The notes under the pieces: model-generated
Database searches by the model: none
What the model saw: the letters and a program-made list of their open reading frames with translations, nothing else
Told to the model about the DNA's origin: nothing
In this document: in pieces, positions 17,913 to 32,264 of the stretch
How the letters are laid out: each line of letters starts with the position of its first letter
Position numbering within the stretch: position 1 is the first letter of the stretch
Program-made: the position numbers and the translations under genes
Source of the DNA: Parvibaculum sp040216885
Lineage (GTDB): Bacteria; Pseudomonadota; Alphaproteobacteria; Parvibaculales; Parvibaculaceae
Direction of reading: 5' to 3'
DNA: 64,000 nucleotides
Assembly (NCBI GenBank): GCA_040216885.1
Contig: JAVJOG010000017.1
Span: 186,001 to 250,000, forward strand

Positions 17913-18908
17913 ATGGCGCAAACCTTCAAGGCGATCCTGGTCTCGCGCGACGACGACAAGAACCAGCATGTCGACATCGCCGAACTGACCGACGCCGAAC
18001 TGATGGAGGGCGACGTCACCGTCGCCGTCGAGGCGACCACGGTCAACTACAAGGACGGCCTCGCCATCACAGGAAAGTCGCCCGTCGTCCGCCGCTGGCC
18101 GATGATCCCCGGCATCGATTTCGCCGGCACGGTCGCCGCCTCCGAACATCCGGACTGGAAGGAGGGCGACAAGGTCATCCTCAACGGCTGGGGCGTCGGC
18201 GAGACCCATTACGGCGCCTATGCGGGCCGGGCCCGCGTCAAGGGCGACTGGCTGATCGCGCTGCCGGAAGCGCTGACCCCGCAGCAGGCGATGGCGATCG
18301 GCACGGCCGGCTATACCGCGATGCTGTCGGTGCTGGCGCTCGAACGGGCCGGCATCACGCCGGAGCGCGGCCCGGCGATCGTCACCGGCGCCAATGGCGG
18401 TGTCGGCACGGTCGCCATCTCGGTCCTGTCCAAGCTCGGCTACCAGGTCATCGCATCGACCGGCCGGACCAGCGAAAGCGCATTCCTGACCTCGCTCGGC
18501 GCATCGGAGATCATCGACCGGGCCGAACTGTCCGAGCCCGGACGTCCGCTCGGCAAGGAGCGCTGGGCGTCCGGCGTCGATTCGGTCGGTTCGGTGACGC
18601 TTGCCAACGTGCTGGCGCAGACGATGCAGGGCGGCGCGATCGCCGCGTGCGGGCTCGCCCAGGGCATGGACCTTCCGACGACCGTCGCGCCGTTCATCCT
18701 GCGTGGGGTGTCGCTGCTTGGCATCGATTCGGTGATGGCGCCGAAGGCGCTGCGCGAACGGGCCTGGGCGCGGCTCGTCGAGGATCTCGACATGGACAAG
18801 CTGGAAGCCCTGTCGCGGACGATCGGCTTTGACGAGATCATCGACACCGCGCACGCCATTCTGGAGGGCAAGGTTCGCGGCCGCGTGGTGGTCGACATGG
18901 CGGGCTGA
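17913..18908 (+). CDS. acuI: MDR oxidoreductase, acrylyl-CoA reductase type (AcuI/YhdH)
   Basis: A 331-residue zinc-free medium-chain reductase. It shows the AcuI/YhdH pattern NYKDGLAITGKSPVVRRWPM, PGIDFAGTV and the NADPH-binding loop TGANGGVGTVAI. AcuI reduces acryloyl-CoA to propionyl-CoA, which detoxifies acrylate from DMSP breakdown. Three ATGs follow one another at 17907, 17910 and 17913. The GGGGAG site touches the first, so 17913, six bases away, is the likeliest. No DMSP genes are nearby, so a general detoxifying role is as likely. Confidence 0.85.
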   Translation: MAQTFKAILVSRDDDKNQHVDIAELTDAELMEGDVTVAVEATTVNYKDGLAITGKSPVVRRWPMIPGIDFAGTVAASEHPDWKEGDKVILNGWGVGETHYGAYAGRARVKGDWLIALPEALTPQQAMAIGTAGYTAMLSVLALERAGITPERGPAIVTGANGGVGTVAISVLSKLGYQVIASTGRTSESAFLTSLGASEIIDRAELSEPGRPLGKERWASGVDSVGSVTLANVLAQTMQGGAIAACGLAQGMDLPTTVAPFILRGVSLLGIDSVMAPKALRERAWARLVEDLDMDKLEALSRTIGFDEIIDTAHAILEGKVRGRVVVDMAG

Positions 18909-19030
18909 GGGTCGCCTCGCCGGCGATCGTCCCCTCGGCGCAAATCGCAGCTTCCATCGCAACGGCTTGATAACCATGGCCGCGTACCCTCCGGCGGACG
19001 GAAGGTTCCGTTCGGCGGAAGGCACGCGAC

Positions 19031-20587
<1,557 letters not shown>

Positions 20588-21529
20588 GGCAACCGGCCGC
20601 CTCGCGCCGCCCCGCGATCCGTGTCATACATCCGTCATCGCGCGGTCATATCCGCGTCCGGATCACGCAATCGGGCATGTGCGATGGGCATCACCGAGCT
20701 TGCCGATAATCGTCCGCTGCAAAGGCAGACACCGACACCGGTCGGCATTCTGGGCGAAATCGGGCCCCTTAAAGCCCGTCTGGCCGTCGGCGAGAGGGAA
20801 ATCCGCGCGGCGCAGCGTCTGCGCTACCGCATCTTCACCGAGGAGTTCGGCGCCCGAATCGGTGCATCCGAGGTCGACGAGGATGCCCACGACGAGATCT
20901 GCGATCATCTGATCGTGCTGGACTCGCGCATCGCCGGCGCCGACGCCGACCGGATCGTCGGCACCTATCGGCTGCTGCCGCAACACCGGCTGGGCGCCGG
21001 AGACCGCTTCTACTCGGACGCGACCTACGAGATCGGCCCGCTGGTTGCGCGCCATCCGGGCCGGCACCTGCTCGAACTCGGCCGGTCCTGCGTGCTGCCG
21101 GACTACCGGTCCAAGCGCACGATCGAGCTTCTGTGGCAGGGCATCTGGTCCTATTGCCGGCAGACCGGCATCGACGTGATGTTCGGCTGCGCCTCGTTCG
21201 CCGGTGCGGCGCCGCAGGATCACGCCATGGCGCTCGCCTTCCTGCATCACCACGCGCGCGCCGAGGGCGTCTGGGCCGTTTCGGCGCGCGGTGGCGCGCG
21301 GGTCGACATGAACATGATGCCGGCCGAGGCGATCGACCTGAAGGCTGCGATGGCCGCCCTGCCGCCGCTCATCAAGGGCTATCTGCGGCTTGGCGCCCGG
21401 TTCGGCGACGGCGCGGTGATCGACCAGGAGTTCGGTTCGATCGATGTGCTGGTGGTGCTGCCCGTCGAGCAGATCAGCCCGCGCTACCTGACCTATTACG
21501 GGGTCGACGCGGACCGGTTCGCGGCGCGT

Positions 21530-23827
<2,298 letters not shown>

Positions 23828-23942
23828 GGGACGGTTCCTGGCGAATGGCGCGGCTTGTTTGGGAAAAGACTGTGTAGTCCCTGTCGCGCCGGCCTGCAAA
23901 CACGCATAAACTGGCTGGCGCGAGGGCGCACGACGGAGCGGT

Positions 23943-26678
23943 ATGGAACGCGCGAGCGAACATCGGGGCATGGCGGAAGAGGGCGAAGACCGGTCGGCGG
24001 CACCGGCCGGCGGCGCGGTCACGCCGATGATGGCCCAGTACATGGAGATCAAGGCGCTCAATGCGGGGTATCTCTTGTTCTACCGCATGGGTGACTTTTA
24101 CGAATTGTTCTTCGAGGACGCCGAGATCGCCGCCCGCGCGCTCGGCATCACGCTGACCAAACGCGGCCAGCATCAGGGCAAGGACATCCCGATGTGCGGC
24201 GTGCCGGTCCACGCCGCCGACGACTATCTGCAGAAGCTGATCGGGCTCGGCCACAGGGTCGCCGTGTGTGAACAACTCGAAGACCCCGCCGAAGCGAAGA
24301 AGCGCGGCTCGAAATCGGTCGTCCGGCGCGACGTCACAAGGCTCGTGACGCCGGCGACGATCACCGAGGACAAGCTGCTCGAACCGGGCGAGAACGCCTA
24401 TCTTCTTGCGCTGGCGCGGATCCGCGCCTCGGGGCAGATGGCCTATGCCTTCATCGACATCTCGACCGGCGAGTTTAGGCTCGGCGAGACCGCGCCCGAA
24501 AGGCTGCTGCCGGACCTGACGCGAATCGGCCCGCGCGAGATCGTCGTCCCCGAACCGCTGTTCCACGATCCCGAGTTCCGGCCGGTGTTCGACATGTTCG
24601 GCCGCGCCGTCAGCCCGCATCCGGCGGCGATCTTCGACAGCGCCACCGCGCCCGACCGGCTGGCGCGCTATTTCGGCGTGTCGACGCTCGACGGGTTCGG
24701 CGACTTCTCGCGCGCCGAACTGGCGGCCGCCGCCGGCGCGCTCGCCTATGTCGAGAAGACGCAGGTGTCCGAGCGGCCCGCCCTGCAGCGCCCGCAGCGC
24801 GAATCCTCGGCCCGGACCCTGTTCATCGATCCGGCGACGCGCGCCAATCTCGAACTCGAACGCACGCTGTCGGGCCAGCGCGACGGCAGTCTCCTCAAGG
24901 CGATCGACCGCACCGTCACCGGGCCGGGCGCGCGGCTGCTGGCGGGGCGCCTGCGGGCGCCACTGACCGATCCGCAGGCGATCGGCGAGCGGCTGGATTC
25001 GGTCGCCACCTTCGTCGCCGACGATCTTCTGGGCGAAGGGCTGCGCGCGCAGCTCAAGGCGCTGCCGGACATGGCGCGCGCCCTGTCGCGCCTCTCGCTG
25101 AACCGGGGCGGCCCGCGCGATCTCCTGGCGCTGCGCGAGGGGCTGGCGGTCGCCGGCGACGTGCACCAGTTGCTCAAGTCAGCCCATCTGCCCGCCGAAC
25201 TTGCCGCGGCTAGAACGGCGCTCGCCGACGCGCCCGCCGATGTGAGCGACGCGCTCGACGCGGCGCTTTCGGGCGAAGTGCCGCTGATGGCGCGCGACGG
25301 CGGTTTCGTGCGCGCCGGCCATCACGACGAACTCGACCAGATGCGGCGGCTGCGCGATGAATCGCGCCGCGTCATCGCCTCGCTGCAGGCCGACTATGCC
25401 GCCCAGACCGGCGTCAGGTCGCTGAAGATCAAGCACAACAACGTGCTGGGCTATTTCATCGAGGTGACCGCCGGCAATGCCGACGCGCTGACCGGCACGG
25501 ACGAGGCCAGGGGCCGCTTCATCCACCGGCAGACGCTGGCGAGCGCGATGCGCTTTACGACCACCGATCTGGCTGATCTCGAAAGCCGGATCGCCAACGC
25601 CGCCGGGCGGGCGCTCGAGATCGAGCTTGCCGTGTTCGAGCAGTTGCGGGCGCTCGCCGTCGCCCATGCCGACCCGATCCGCGAGGCCGCCCACGCGCTC
25701 GCGGTGCTCGACGTCTCGGCCGCGCTCGCCGATCTCGCCACATCGCAGGGCTATTGCCGGCCGCTGGTCGACGACAGCCGGACGTTCCGCATCGTCGCCG
25801 GACGGCACCCGGTGGTCGAACAGGCGCTCCGGCGCCAGGCCGCCGATCCGTTCGTCGCCAATGATTGCGACCTGTCACCGGCCGACGGGGCGGACCATGG
25901 CGCGCTGTGGCTGCTGACCGGGCCGAACATGGGCGGCAAGTCGACCTTCCTGCGCCAGAACGCGGTGATCGCCATCCTTGCGCAGACCGGCTCGTTCGTG
26001 CCGGCCGGCCAGGCCCATATCGGCGTCGTCGACCGGCTATTCAGCCGCGTCGGCGCCTCGGACGATCTGGCGCGCGGCCGGTCGACCTTCATGGTCGAGA
26101 TGGTCGAGACCGCCGCGATCCTCAACCAGGCCGGCGAGAACGCGCTGGTGATCCTGGACGAGATCGGACGCGGCACGGCCACCTTCGACGGGCTGTCGAT
26201 CGCCTGGGCGACGATCGAATATCTGCATGCGCACAATCGCTGCCGGACGCTGTTCGCCACCCATTTCCACGAGCTGACCGCGCTGCACGAAAAGCTCGAC
26301 CGGCTCGCCAACGTCACCATGCGCGTCAAGGAATGGCAGGGCGACGTGGTCTTCCTGCACGAGGTCGGCCATGGCGCGGCCGACCGGTCCTATGGCGTGC
26401 AGGTGGCGCGGCTCGCCGGCCTGCCCGAGGCGGTGGTCGAGCGCGCCCGCGCGGTGCTCGACCAGCTCGAGGCGCAAAACCGCGACAAGGGCACGGCCTC
26501 GCTGATCGACGACCTGCCGCTGTTTTCGGCCGCCCCGCCGCAAAAGAAGACCGTGCCAAAGTCCGCGCAATCGGCTATCGAAGCGGCACTTGCGGACCTT
26601 TCGCCCGACGAGATGACGCCGCGCGCCGCGCTGGAGGCGCTCTACGCCCTCAAGGCGCTGGCGTCGAAGAAGGACTGA
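23943..26678 (+). CDS. mutS: DNA mismatch repair protein MutS
   Basis: A 911-residue MutS. The mismatch-contacting Phe-x-Glu lies in YRMGDFYELFFED near residue 50. The ATPase has Walker A TGPNMGGKST at about 659-668, the Walker B region ALVILDEIGRGTATFDG, and the ATHFHELT motif. It binds mispairs and recruits MutL. Its N-terminal tail before VTPMMAQYMEIK is somewhat longer than in E. coli; the ATG at 23967 is an alternative start. glnD follows after two bases, so both are on one transcript. Confidence 0.97.
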   Translation: MERASEHRGMAEEGEDRSAAPAGGAVTPMMAQYMEIKALNAGYLLFYRMGDFYELFFEDAEIAARALGITLTKRGQHQGKDIPMCGVPVHAADDYLQKLIGLGHRVAVCEQLEDPAEAKKRGSKSVVRRDVTRLVTPATITEDKLLEPGENAYLLALARIRASGQMAYAFIDISTGEFRLGETAPERLLPDLTRIGPREIVVPEPLFHDPEFRPVFDMFGRAVSPHPAAIFDSATAPDRLARYFGVSTLDGFGDFSRAELAAAAGALAYVEKTQVSERPALQRPQRESSARTLFIDPATRANLELERTLSGQRDGSLLKAIDRTVTGPGARLLAGRLRAPLTDPQAIGERLDSVATFVADDLLGEGLRAQLKALPDMARALSRLSLNRGGPRDLLALREGLAVAGDVHQLLKSAHLPAELAAARTALADAPADVSDALDAALSGEVPLMARDGGFVRAGHHDELDQMRRLRDESRRVIASLQADYAAQTGVRSLKIKHNNVLGYFIEVTAGNADALTGTDEARGRFIHRQTLASAMRFTTTDLADLESRIANAAGRALEIELAVFEQLRALAVAHADPIREAAHALAVLDVSAALADLATSQGYCRPLVDDSRTFRIVAGRHPVVEQALRRQAADPFVANDCDLSPADGADHGALWLLTGPNMGGKSTFLRQNAVIAILAQTGSFVPAGQAHIGVVDRLFSRVGASDDLARGRSTFMVEMVETAAILNQAGENALVILDEIGRGTATFDGLSIAWATIEYLHAHNRCRTLFATHFHELTALHEKLDRLANVTMRVKEWQGDVVFLHEVGHGAADRSYGVQVARLAGLPEAVVERARAVLDQLEAQNRDKGTASLIDDLPLFSAAPPQKKTVPKSAQSAIEAALADLSPDEMTPRAALEALYALKALASKKD

Positions 26679-26680
26679 TC

Positions 26681-29485
26681 TTGGACAAGCCCGTCGCCGA
26701 CCCCCGAGCGCTGCCCGACGCCGAGACGATCACGGCGGCGCTGGCGGCGATCGCCGAACAGGCCGGCGGCGACGGCGGCGCTTCCGATGTCCGGGCCAAG
26801 GTGCTCGCCCATCTGAAGGCCGTGCTCAGGACCGGGCGGGCAGAAGCCGAGCGCCAGCTCTTCGCCGACGGCAAGGGCCATGGCTGCGCCCGCCGCCTTT
26901 CCGACCTTCAGGACGCGATCATCGGCGCGATCTACGATTTCGCGCTGGTCCATGTGTTCCAAGTGGCCAACCTTTCGCAGGGCGAGCGCATCGCGCTGGC
27001 CGCCGTCGGCGGCTACGGCCGCGGCACGCTGGCGCCGGGTTCGGACATCGATCTTCTGTTCGTGCTGCCCTACAAGCAGACCCCGCTCGGTGAACAGCTC
27101 GCCGAATACATGCTCTACATGCTGTGGGACATGGGGCTGAAGGTAGGCCACGCCACCCGCAACATCGACGACTGCGTCCGCCTGTCGAAGTCCGACATCA
27201 CCATCGCGACGACCATCCTCGAAGCGCGCTTCCTGACCGGCAACAAGGCGCTGTTCGACGAACTGATGGAGCGCTACGACACCGATGTCGTCTCGCGCAC
27301 CGCCAGCCAGTTCATCCAGGCCAAGCTGGCCGAGCGGGACGCCCGCCACAAGCGCATGGGCGAGGCGCGGTTCGTGGTCGAGCCGAACGTCAAAGACGGC
27401 AAGGGCGGCCTGAGAGACCTGCACACGCTGTTCTGGATCGCCAAATATGTCTACCGCGTGCGGCGGCGGGCCGAACTGGTCAAGCTGGGCGTGTTCACCC
27501 GGCGCGACTACAACCTGTTCGTCAAGTGCGAGGACTTCCTCTGGGCGGTGCGCTGCCACCTGCACTTTCTGACCGGCAAGGCCGAGGAACGACTGTCGTT
27601 CGACCTGCAGCGGGAACTCGCCGACCGTCTCGGCTACCAGTCCCATCCGGGGCTCGAGGACGTCGAGCGCTTCATGAAGCACTATTTCCTGATCGCCAAG
27701 GATGTGGGCGATCTGACGCGCATCTTCTGCGCCGCGCTCGAAGAGCAGGAGATCAAGAACGCCCCGGTGCTGTCCGGGCTGATCCAGGCGCTGCCGTTCG
27801 CGCGCCGGTCGACGACGATCCGCGGCATCAAGGATTTCGTCATCGACCGCCAGCGCATCAACGTCGCCGACGACGAGGTGTTCGCGCGCGATCCGGTGAA
27901 CCTGATCCGCATGTTCTATCTCGCCGACCGCTACGGGCTCGAATACCATCCCGAGGCGCTCAAGCTGGTGCGGCGGTCGCTCAAGCTGATCGACAAGACG
28001 CTGCGCACCGACGTGAACGCCAATGCGCTGTTCGTGCGCATCCTGACCTCGCGCAACGATCCCGAACTGAACCTGCGGCGCATGAACGAGGCCGGCGTGC
28101 TCGGCCGCTTCGTGCCCGACTTCGGCCGCATCGTCGCAATGATGCAGTTCAACATGTATCACCACTACACCGTCGACGAGCACCTGATCCGCACCATCGG
28201 CGTCCTGGCGGACATCGAAAAGGGCAATCTGGCCGAGGATCATCCGCTCGCCGCCGAACTGATGCCCGGGCTCACCGACGACCGTGCGATCCTCTATGTG
28301 GCGCTGTTCCTGCACGACATCGCCAAGGGGCGGCCAGAGGACCATTCGGTCGCCGGCGCCGATGTGGCGCGCAAGCTGTGCCCGCGGCTTGGCTTTTCGC
28401 TCGAGGACACGGCGACGATCGCCTGGCTGATCGAGGATCATCTGCTGATGAGCATGACCGCGCAGGGGCGCGACCTGTCCGATCGCAAGACGATCGAGGA
28501 CTTCGTCGCCCGCGTGCAGACCGTCAAGCGGCTCAAGCTGCTGCTGGTGCTGACCGTGTGCGACATAAGGGGTGTGGGACCGGGCGTCTGGAACGGCTGG
28601 AAGGGCCAGCTTCTGCGCACGCTCTATGCCGAAGCGGAACTGGCGCTGACCGGCGGGTTCTCGGAAACCAGCCGCAAGAGCCGCGCCGAAAGCCGGCGCG
28701 CGGCGCTCTCGGAGCGGCTGGCCGATTGGCCGGAGGCCGAGCGCGCGGCGATCCTGGGGCTTCACTACGACAACTACCTTCTGACCACCGATCTGGAGGA
28801 TCAGGTTCGGCACGCCGAGTTCATCCGCCGGTCCGACGCCGAGGTGCGGCCGCTCGCCAGCGCCGTGCGCACCGACGCGTTCCAGGCGATGACCGAGATC
28901 ACCATCCTGGCGCAGGACCATCCGCGCCTTCTGTCGGTGATCGCGGCCGCCTGTTCGAGCGCTGGCGCCTCGATCGACGGCGCCCACATCTTCACGACGA
29001 CCGACGGCCGGGCCCTCGACGTCATCCAGATCGAGCGGGAGTTCGAGGCGGACGAGGACGAATTGCGCCGCGCCCGGCGGATCGGCCGGCTGATCGAGGA
29101 CGTGCTGCGCGGCAAGGTGAGCCTGCCCGCCGTGCAGGCGACCAAGAAGCGCGCCCGCGCGCTGAGCGCCTTTCACGTCGAACCTGCGGTCAAGATCAAC
29201 AACACGCTGTCGAACCGGTTCACCGTGATCGAGGTGGAGGGGCTCGACCGGCCGGCGCTGCTGTCGCGGCTGACCGGTGCGATCTCCGACCTCAAGCTCG
29301 ACATTCGCTCGGCCCACATCACCACGTTCGGCGAGAAGGTGATCGACAGCTTCTACGTCACCGCCCTGATCGGCCAGAAGATCGAGGACGCAAGCCGGCA
29401 GGGACGCATCCGCAAGGCGCTGATGGCCGTGCTCCGGCAGGACGACGCCGACAAGCCCAAGCGGGCAGCGGCGGCGGCCGATTAA
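26681..29485 (+). CDS. glnD: Bifunctional PII uridylyltransferase / uridylyl-removing enzyme
   Basis: A 934-residue nitrogen sensor. The nucleotidyltransferase motif is GGYGRGTLAPGSDIDLLF, the GlnD-UTase-linked helices follow, the HD domain has FLHDIAKGR (His545), and two ACT domains form the C-terminus (TEITILAQDHPRLLSVIA and VIEVEGLDRPALLSRLTG). It uridylylates PII when glutamine is low and reverses this when it is high. The TTG at 26681, two bases after the mutS stop, is the only plausible start: no in-frame ATG occurs for over 400 bases downstream and the length then fits the family. Confidence 0.95.
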   Translation: MDKPVADPRALPDAETITAALAAIAEQAGGDGGASDVRAKVLAHLKAVLRTGRAEAERQLFADGKGHGCARRLSDLQDAIIGAIYDFALVHVFQVANLSQGERIALAAVGGYGRGTLAPGSDIDLLFVLPYKQTPLGEQLAEYMLYMLWDMGLKVGHATRNIDDCVRLSKSDITIATTILEARFLTGNKALFDELMERYDTDVVSRTASQFIQAKLAERDARHKRMGEARFVVEPNVKDGKGGLRDLHTLFWIAKYVYRVRRRAELVKLGVFTRRDYNLFVKCEDFLWAVRCHLHFLTGKAEERLSFDLQRELADRLGYQSHPGLEDVERFMKHYFLIAKDVGDLTRIFCAALEEQEIKNAPVLSGLIQALPFARRSTTIRGIKDFVIDRQRINVADDEVFARDPVNLIRMFYLADRYGLEYHPEALKLVRRSLKLIDKTLRTDVNANALFVRILTSRNDPELNLRRMNEAGVLGRFVPDFGRIVAMMQFNMYHHYTVDEHLIRTIGVLADIEKGNLAEDHPLAAELMPGLTDDRAILYVALFLHDIAKGRPEDHSVAGADVARKLCPRLGFSLEDTATIAWLIEDHLLMSMTAQGRDLSDRKTIEDFVARVQTVKRLKLLLVLTVCDIRGVGPGVWNGWKGQLLRTLYAEAELALTGGFSETSRKSRAESRRAALSERLADWPEAERAAILGLHYDNYLLTTDLEDQVRHAEFIRRSDAEVRPLASAVRTDAFQAMTEITILAQDHPRLLSVIAAACSSAGASIDGAHIFTTTDGRALDVIQIEREFEADEDELRRARRIGRLIEDVLRGKVSLPAVQATKKRARALSAFHVEPAVKINNTLSNRFTVIEVEGLDRPALLSRLTGAISDLKLDIRSAHITTFGEKVIDSFYVTALIGQKIEDASRQGRIRKALMAVLRQDDADKPKRAAAAAD

Positions 29486-29488
29486 ACC

Positions 29489-31054
29489 ATGAGCCTCGCC
29501 CGAAACTTCGCCACCGTCGGCGGCGCGACGCTGGTCAGCCGCGTGCTGGGCTTCGTGCGCGACATCTTCCTTGCGGCGGCGCTCGGCACCGGCCCGGTCG
29601 CCGACGCGTTCGTGGTCGCGTTCCGCTTTCCGAACCTTTTTCGCCGTGTGTTCGCCGAGGGTGCGTTCAATTCGGCCTTCATTCCACTGTTCTCGCGACG
29701 GCTCGAGGGCGAAGGCGACGATGCGGCGCGACGCTTCGCCCAGGAGGCAATGGCCGGGCTCCTTTTCATCCTCGCGATCCTTACGGTCATCGCGATCGTC
29801 ACCATGCCGGTCCTGATGTACGGCCTGGCGCCCGGTTTCGCCGAGGACCGCGACAAGTTCGATCTGGCGGTCGACCTGACGCGGATCACCTTTCCCTACC
29901 TGGTGCTCGTTTCGCTGATGGCGCTGGTCTCGGGCGTTCTGAACGGGCTTGGCCGGTTCGCGGCCGCCGCCTTCGCGCCGGTGCTGCTGAACGTGGTGCT
30001 CGTCGCCGTGCTGGCATGGATCGTCGCCTCCGGGCTCGCCGGCACGCGCGCGGCCGGTCTGTGGCTGTCGGTCGGCGTCGTCGTCGGCGGGGTGGCGCAG
30101 CTTGCCATGGTGGTAATCGCGCTGCGGCGCGCGGGTTTTCCGCTGACGCTCGTGCGGCCGCGCTGGAACGCGCGGATGAAGCGGCTGGTCACGCTCGGCA
30201 TTCCGGGCGTCATCGCCGGCGGCATCATCCAGATCAACATCGTCGTCGGCACGATCATCGCCTCCATGCAGGCCGGCGCGGTGACCATGCTCTACCTCGC
30301 CGACCGGCTCTATCAGTTGCCGCTCGGCGTGGTCGGCATCGCCATCGGCGTGGTGCTGCTGCCCGAACTGTCGCGACGCCTGAAGGCCGGCGACATGGAG
30401 CGCGCAAAAGCGGTCGAGGCCAAGGCGCTGCAATTTTCGATGATGCTGACGCTGCCCGCCGCCGTGGCGCTCGCCGTCATCCCGCTCGAACTGGTTTCGG
30501 TGCTGTTCGAACGGCTGGCCTTCGATGCCGAGAGCGCGCGCGGCACGGCGGCGGCGCTGCGGGCCTTCGCCTTCGGCCTGCCCGCCTTCGTGCTGGTCAA
30601 GGTGTTCTCGCCGGGCTTCTTCGCGCGCGAGGACACGGTGACGCCGATGAAGGTGGGCGCCGCCGCGGTCGCGGTGAACGTCGCGGCCAGCCTCGCCCTG
30701 TTCCCGTTCTTCGGCCATGTCGGCATCGCCATCGCCACCAGCCTTGCCGGCTGGGTCAATGCGCTGCTGCTCTACTGGCTCCTGAACCGGCGCGGCCTGT
30801 GGACGATCGACGCGGCGATGGCCCGGCTGCTGGCGCTGATGGGGCTCAGCGCGGCGCTGATGGGCCTTTGCGTGTGGGGCGCCGCGCAAGGGCTCTCGGG
30901 CCAGCTCGAAAGCGGTATCGCGCTGCCGGTCCGCGCCGCCGCGCTGCTCGTCGTCGTGGGCGCCGGCGTCGTCAGCTTCTTCGGTTTCGCGCACGTGACC
31001 GGTGCGGCGCGGCTCGGCATGTTGCGCACGATGCTGGTCAGGGGCCGCGCCTGA
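29489..31054 (+). CDS. murJ: Lipid II flippase MurJ (MviN)
   Basis: A 521-residue protein with about fourteen transmembrane helices. The family start SLARNFATVGGATLVSRVLG and the block FRFPNLFRRVFAEGAFNSAF are clear MurJ signatures. It flips the peptidoglycan precursor lipid II across the inner membrane. It follows glnD after three bases and precedes trpS, the common rhizobial order glnD-murJ-trpS. Confidence 0.96.
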   Translation: MSLARNFATVGGATLVSRVLGFVRDIFLAAALGTGPVADAFVVAFRFPNLFRRVFAEGAFNSAFIPLFSRRLEGEGDDAARRFAQEAMAGLLFILAILTVIAIVTMPVLMYGLAPGFAEDRDKFDLAVDLTRITFPYLVLVSLMALVSGVLNGLGRFAAAAFAPVLLNVVLVAVLAWIVASGLAGTRAAGLWLSVGVVVGGVAQLAMVVIALRRAGFPLTLVRPRWNARMKRLVTLGIPGVIAGGIIQINIVVGTIIASMQAGAVTMLYLADRLYQLPLGVVGIAIGVVLLPELSRRLKAGDMERAKAVEAKALQFSMMLTLPAAVALAVIPLELVSVLFERLAFDAESARGTAAALRAFAFGLPAFVLVKVFSPGFFAREDTVTPMKVGAAAVAVNVAASLALFPFFGHVGIAIATSLAGWVNALLLYWLLNRRGLWTIDAAMARLLALMGLSAALMGLCVWGAAQGLSGQLESGIALPVRAAALLVVVGAGVVSFFGFAHVTGAARLGMLRTMLVRGRA

Positions 31055-31131
31055 CCCGCACCACTTGCGTGCCCGCCCGGCCCATTGCATAAGGCCGACG
31101 CCTTCAGCGGCCATTCCCACCGGACCATCCG

Positions 31132-32199
31132 ATGACCGACACCTTTTCCGAACGCGTCTTCTCAGGCGTCCAGCCGACGGGCAATCTGACGCTCGGCAAC
31201 TACCTTGGCGCGATCAAGAACTTCGTCGCCATGCAGGAGCGATACGACTGCGTCTACTGCGTGGTCGACATGCACGCGATCACCCTTCCGCAGGACCCGA
31301 AGGCGCTGGTCGATGCGACCCGCTCGGTGACCGCCGCGTTCCTGGCCTCGGGCATCGATCCGACGCGCCATATCGTGTTCAACCAGTCGCGCGTACACCA
31401 GCATGCCGAACTGGCCTGGGTGTTCAACTGCGTCGCCCGCATGGGCTGGCTGAACCGTATGACCCAGTTCAAGGAAAAGGCCGGCAAGGACCGCGAGAAC
31501 GCCTCGGCGGGCCTGTTCGTCTATCCCGCGCTGATGGCCGCCGACATCCTCGTCTACCGCGCAACCCACGTGCCGGTGGGCGAGGACCAGAAGCAGCATC
31601 TGGAACTGACCCGCGACATCGCGCAGAAGTTCAACAACGACTTTTCCGACCGCATCGCCGAACTTGGTCTCGGCGTTCCGATGGAGGTCGGGCGCGAGCG
31701 CGTGCACGGATACTTCCCGCTCACCGAGCCGGTGATCGAGGGGCCGGCGACGCGCATCATGAGCCTGCGCGACGGCACCAAGAAGATGTCGAAATCCGAT
31801 CCCTCGGACATGTCGCGCATCAACCTGACCGACACGGCCGACGACATCGCCAGGAAGATCCGCAAGGCCAAGACCGATCCCGAGCCGCTGCCGTCGGAGA
31901 TGGACGGGCTCGAGGGCCGGCCCGAGGCGGCCAACCTCGTCGGCATCTTCGCCGCCCTTTCGGGCCGGACACGGCAGGATGTGCTGTCCGAGTTCGGCGG
32001 CCGGGCGTTCTCGGAGTTCAAACCGGCCCTGTCCGATCTCGCCGTCGAGGCGCTCGACCCGGTGGCCGGCGAGATGCGCCGTCTGCTGGCCGATCCGGCC
32101 TATATCGACGGCGTTCTCGCCGAGGGCGCCGACAAGGCGACGGCCATCGCCGGTCCGGTGATGGACGACGTCAAGCGGATCGTCGGCCTGAGCGCCTGA
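31132..32199 (+). CDS. trpS: Tryptophan-tRNA ligase
   Basis: A 355-residue class I aminoacyl-tRNA synthetase. The HIGH-like element is PTGNLTLGNYLGA (residues 15-27) and the KMSKS loop is residues 218-222 in GTKKMSKSDPSD. It charges tRNA-Trp. A spacer of 77 bases follows murJ, and a Rho-independent terminator starts at 32201 directly after its stop. Confidence 0.97.
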   Translation: MTDTFSERVFSGVQPTGNLTLGNYLGAIKNFVAMQERYDCVYCVVDMHAITLPQDPKALVDATRSVTAAFLASGIDPTRHIVFNQSRVHQHAELAWVFNCVARMGWLNRMTQFKEKAGKDRENASAGLFVYPALMAADILVYRATHVPVGEDQKQHLELTRDIAQKFNNDFSDRIAELGLGVPMEVGRERVHGYFPLTEPVIEGPATRIMSLRDGTKKMSKSDPSDMSRINLTDTADDIARKIRKAKTDPEPLPSEMDGLEGRPEAANLVGIFAALSGRTRQDVLSEFGGRAFSEFKPALSDLAVEALDPVAGEMRRLLADPAYIDGVLAEGADKATAIAGPVMDDVKRIVGLSA

Positions 32200-32200
32200 C

Positions 32201-32229
32201 GCCGTTCCGGGCCGGGACCGGCTTTTTTT
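32201..32229 (+). terminator. Rho-independent terminator after trpS
   Basis: GCCGTTCC and GGACCGGC pair with one mismatch around GGGCCG and are followed by seven T residues. It begins one base after the trpS stop and closes the mutS-glnD-murJ-trpS run. Confidence 0.85.
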
Positions 32230-32237
32230 GCTCCAGA

Positions 32238-32264
32238 CGTCGAAATCGTCGCGATCCCGCCGTC
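32238..32264 (+). promoter_or_regulatory. Candidate ECF42-type promoter
   Basis: CGTCGA at 32238 and CGTC at 32261, with 17 bases between, resemble the promoter pattern reported for ECF42 sigma factors (TGTCGA at -35, CG(A/T)C at -10). The predicted transcript would start near 32271, at the foot of a perfect 7-bp hairpin (CGAGGGC 32272-32278 with GCCCTCG 32287-32293). This suggests that the sigma factor at 33320 controls its own operon. Confidence 0.45.

Noticed and set aside
26642..31120. A 1492-codon open frame on the minus strand opposite glnD and murJ, and other very long frames in the GC-rich parts
   Set aside because: It is antisense to well-supported genes, has low-complexity Arg/Gly/His-rich composition, and no family resemblance. 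High GC alone produces such frames.
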